A stretch of DNA of 64,000 bases, from positions 749,501 to 813,500 of the forward strand of contig JAEMWC010000053.1 of the NCBI GenBank assembly GCA_016490735.1. Reading direction: 5' to 3'. The position numbers were made by a program, and so were the translations under genes. The notes beneath the pieces are model-generated. The model ran no database searches. It was given only the letters and a program-made list of their open reading frames with translations, and was not told the origin of the DNA. The stretch is from Pachyseris speciosa. Its lineage: Eukaryota > Cnidaria > Anthozoa > Scleractinia > Pachyseridae. Positions 63,826 through 64,000 of the stretch are shown in pieces (position 1 is the first letter of the stretch; every line of letters starts with the position of its first letter).

Positions 63826-64000
63826 AGCTGCTACTGCTGCTGCTGCTGCTGCTGCTGCCACTGCTACTACTACTACTGCTACTGCTACTACTACTACTAC
63901 TACTGCTACTGCTACTGCTACTAGTACTACTACTGCTACTGCTACTGCTACTACTACTACTACTGCTACTGCTACTGCTACTGCTACTACTACTACTACT
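63826..64000 (+). repeat. CTG/CTA trinucleotide repeat, continuing past window end
   Basis: About 170 bases of mixed CTG, CTA and CTACTA units, apparently in an intron of gene C. Confidence 0.95.

Overview
This 64-kb window is animal nuclear DNA: AT-rich, with small exons bounded by GT/AG splice sites, long introns, and most of the sequence made of mobile-element remains. The gene content (secreted cysteine-rich proteins with a D8C domain, an acidic secreted protein, a DENN-domain protein) and the repeats (L1/Tx1, L2-like and Penelope-like retroelements, tRNA-derived SINEs, many TA/TTAA/TTA-flanked foldback elements) suggest an anthozoan cnidarian, most likely a stony coral. That assignment is inference; no marker gene settles it.

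Region 1 (1-21.2 kb) is dominated by two minus-strand genes that look like diverged neighbours of one family. Gene A (coding exons 6488 down to 3043, 5' UTR exons to about 7470, TATA box at 7500) encodes a secreted protein of about 183 residues with one four-cysteine, WSC-like domain. Gene B (coding exons 18597 down to about 12676, 5' UTR exon at 21086-21150, TATA box at 21178) has a signal peptide, the same four-cysteine domain on one exon, then a D8C-type domain on two exons. All joins keep phase. Their introns hold MITEs, SINE copies, a 2.1-kb inverted-repeat element and LINE fragments.

Region 2 (23.6-26.6 kb) is retroelement debris: an L2-like reverse transcriptase fragment and the 3' end of a Penelope-like element with a GIY-YIG endonuclease and a hammerhead-like motif.

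Region 3 (26.6-42.9 kb) is a plus-strand gene (gene D) for a small acidic secreted protein. Its coding exons stay in phase but contain an in-frame TAG. Its last intron holds a nearly full-length L1/Tx1-type retrotransposon (29619-42477, 14-bp target-site duplication). That element is itself split by a 7.3-kb insert, which contains a Penelope-like reverse transcriptase gene that is in turn split by a TTA-flanked MITE.

Region 4 (43-48.9 kb) holds several non-autonomous DNA transposons and ATCGAT-rich sequence, with no gene seen.

Region 5 (50.4 kb to the window end) is the 5' part of a plus-strand gene for a DENN-domain protein, best matched to DENND3. Fourteen coding exons are seen, covering the upstream and central DENN regions. 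The 3' part lies beyond the window.

No rRNA gene, functional tRNA gene or CRISPR array was seen.
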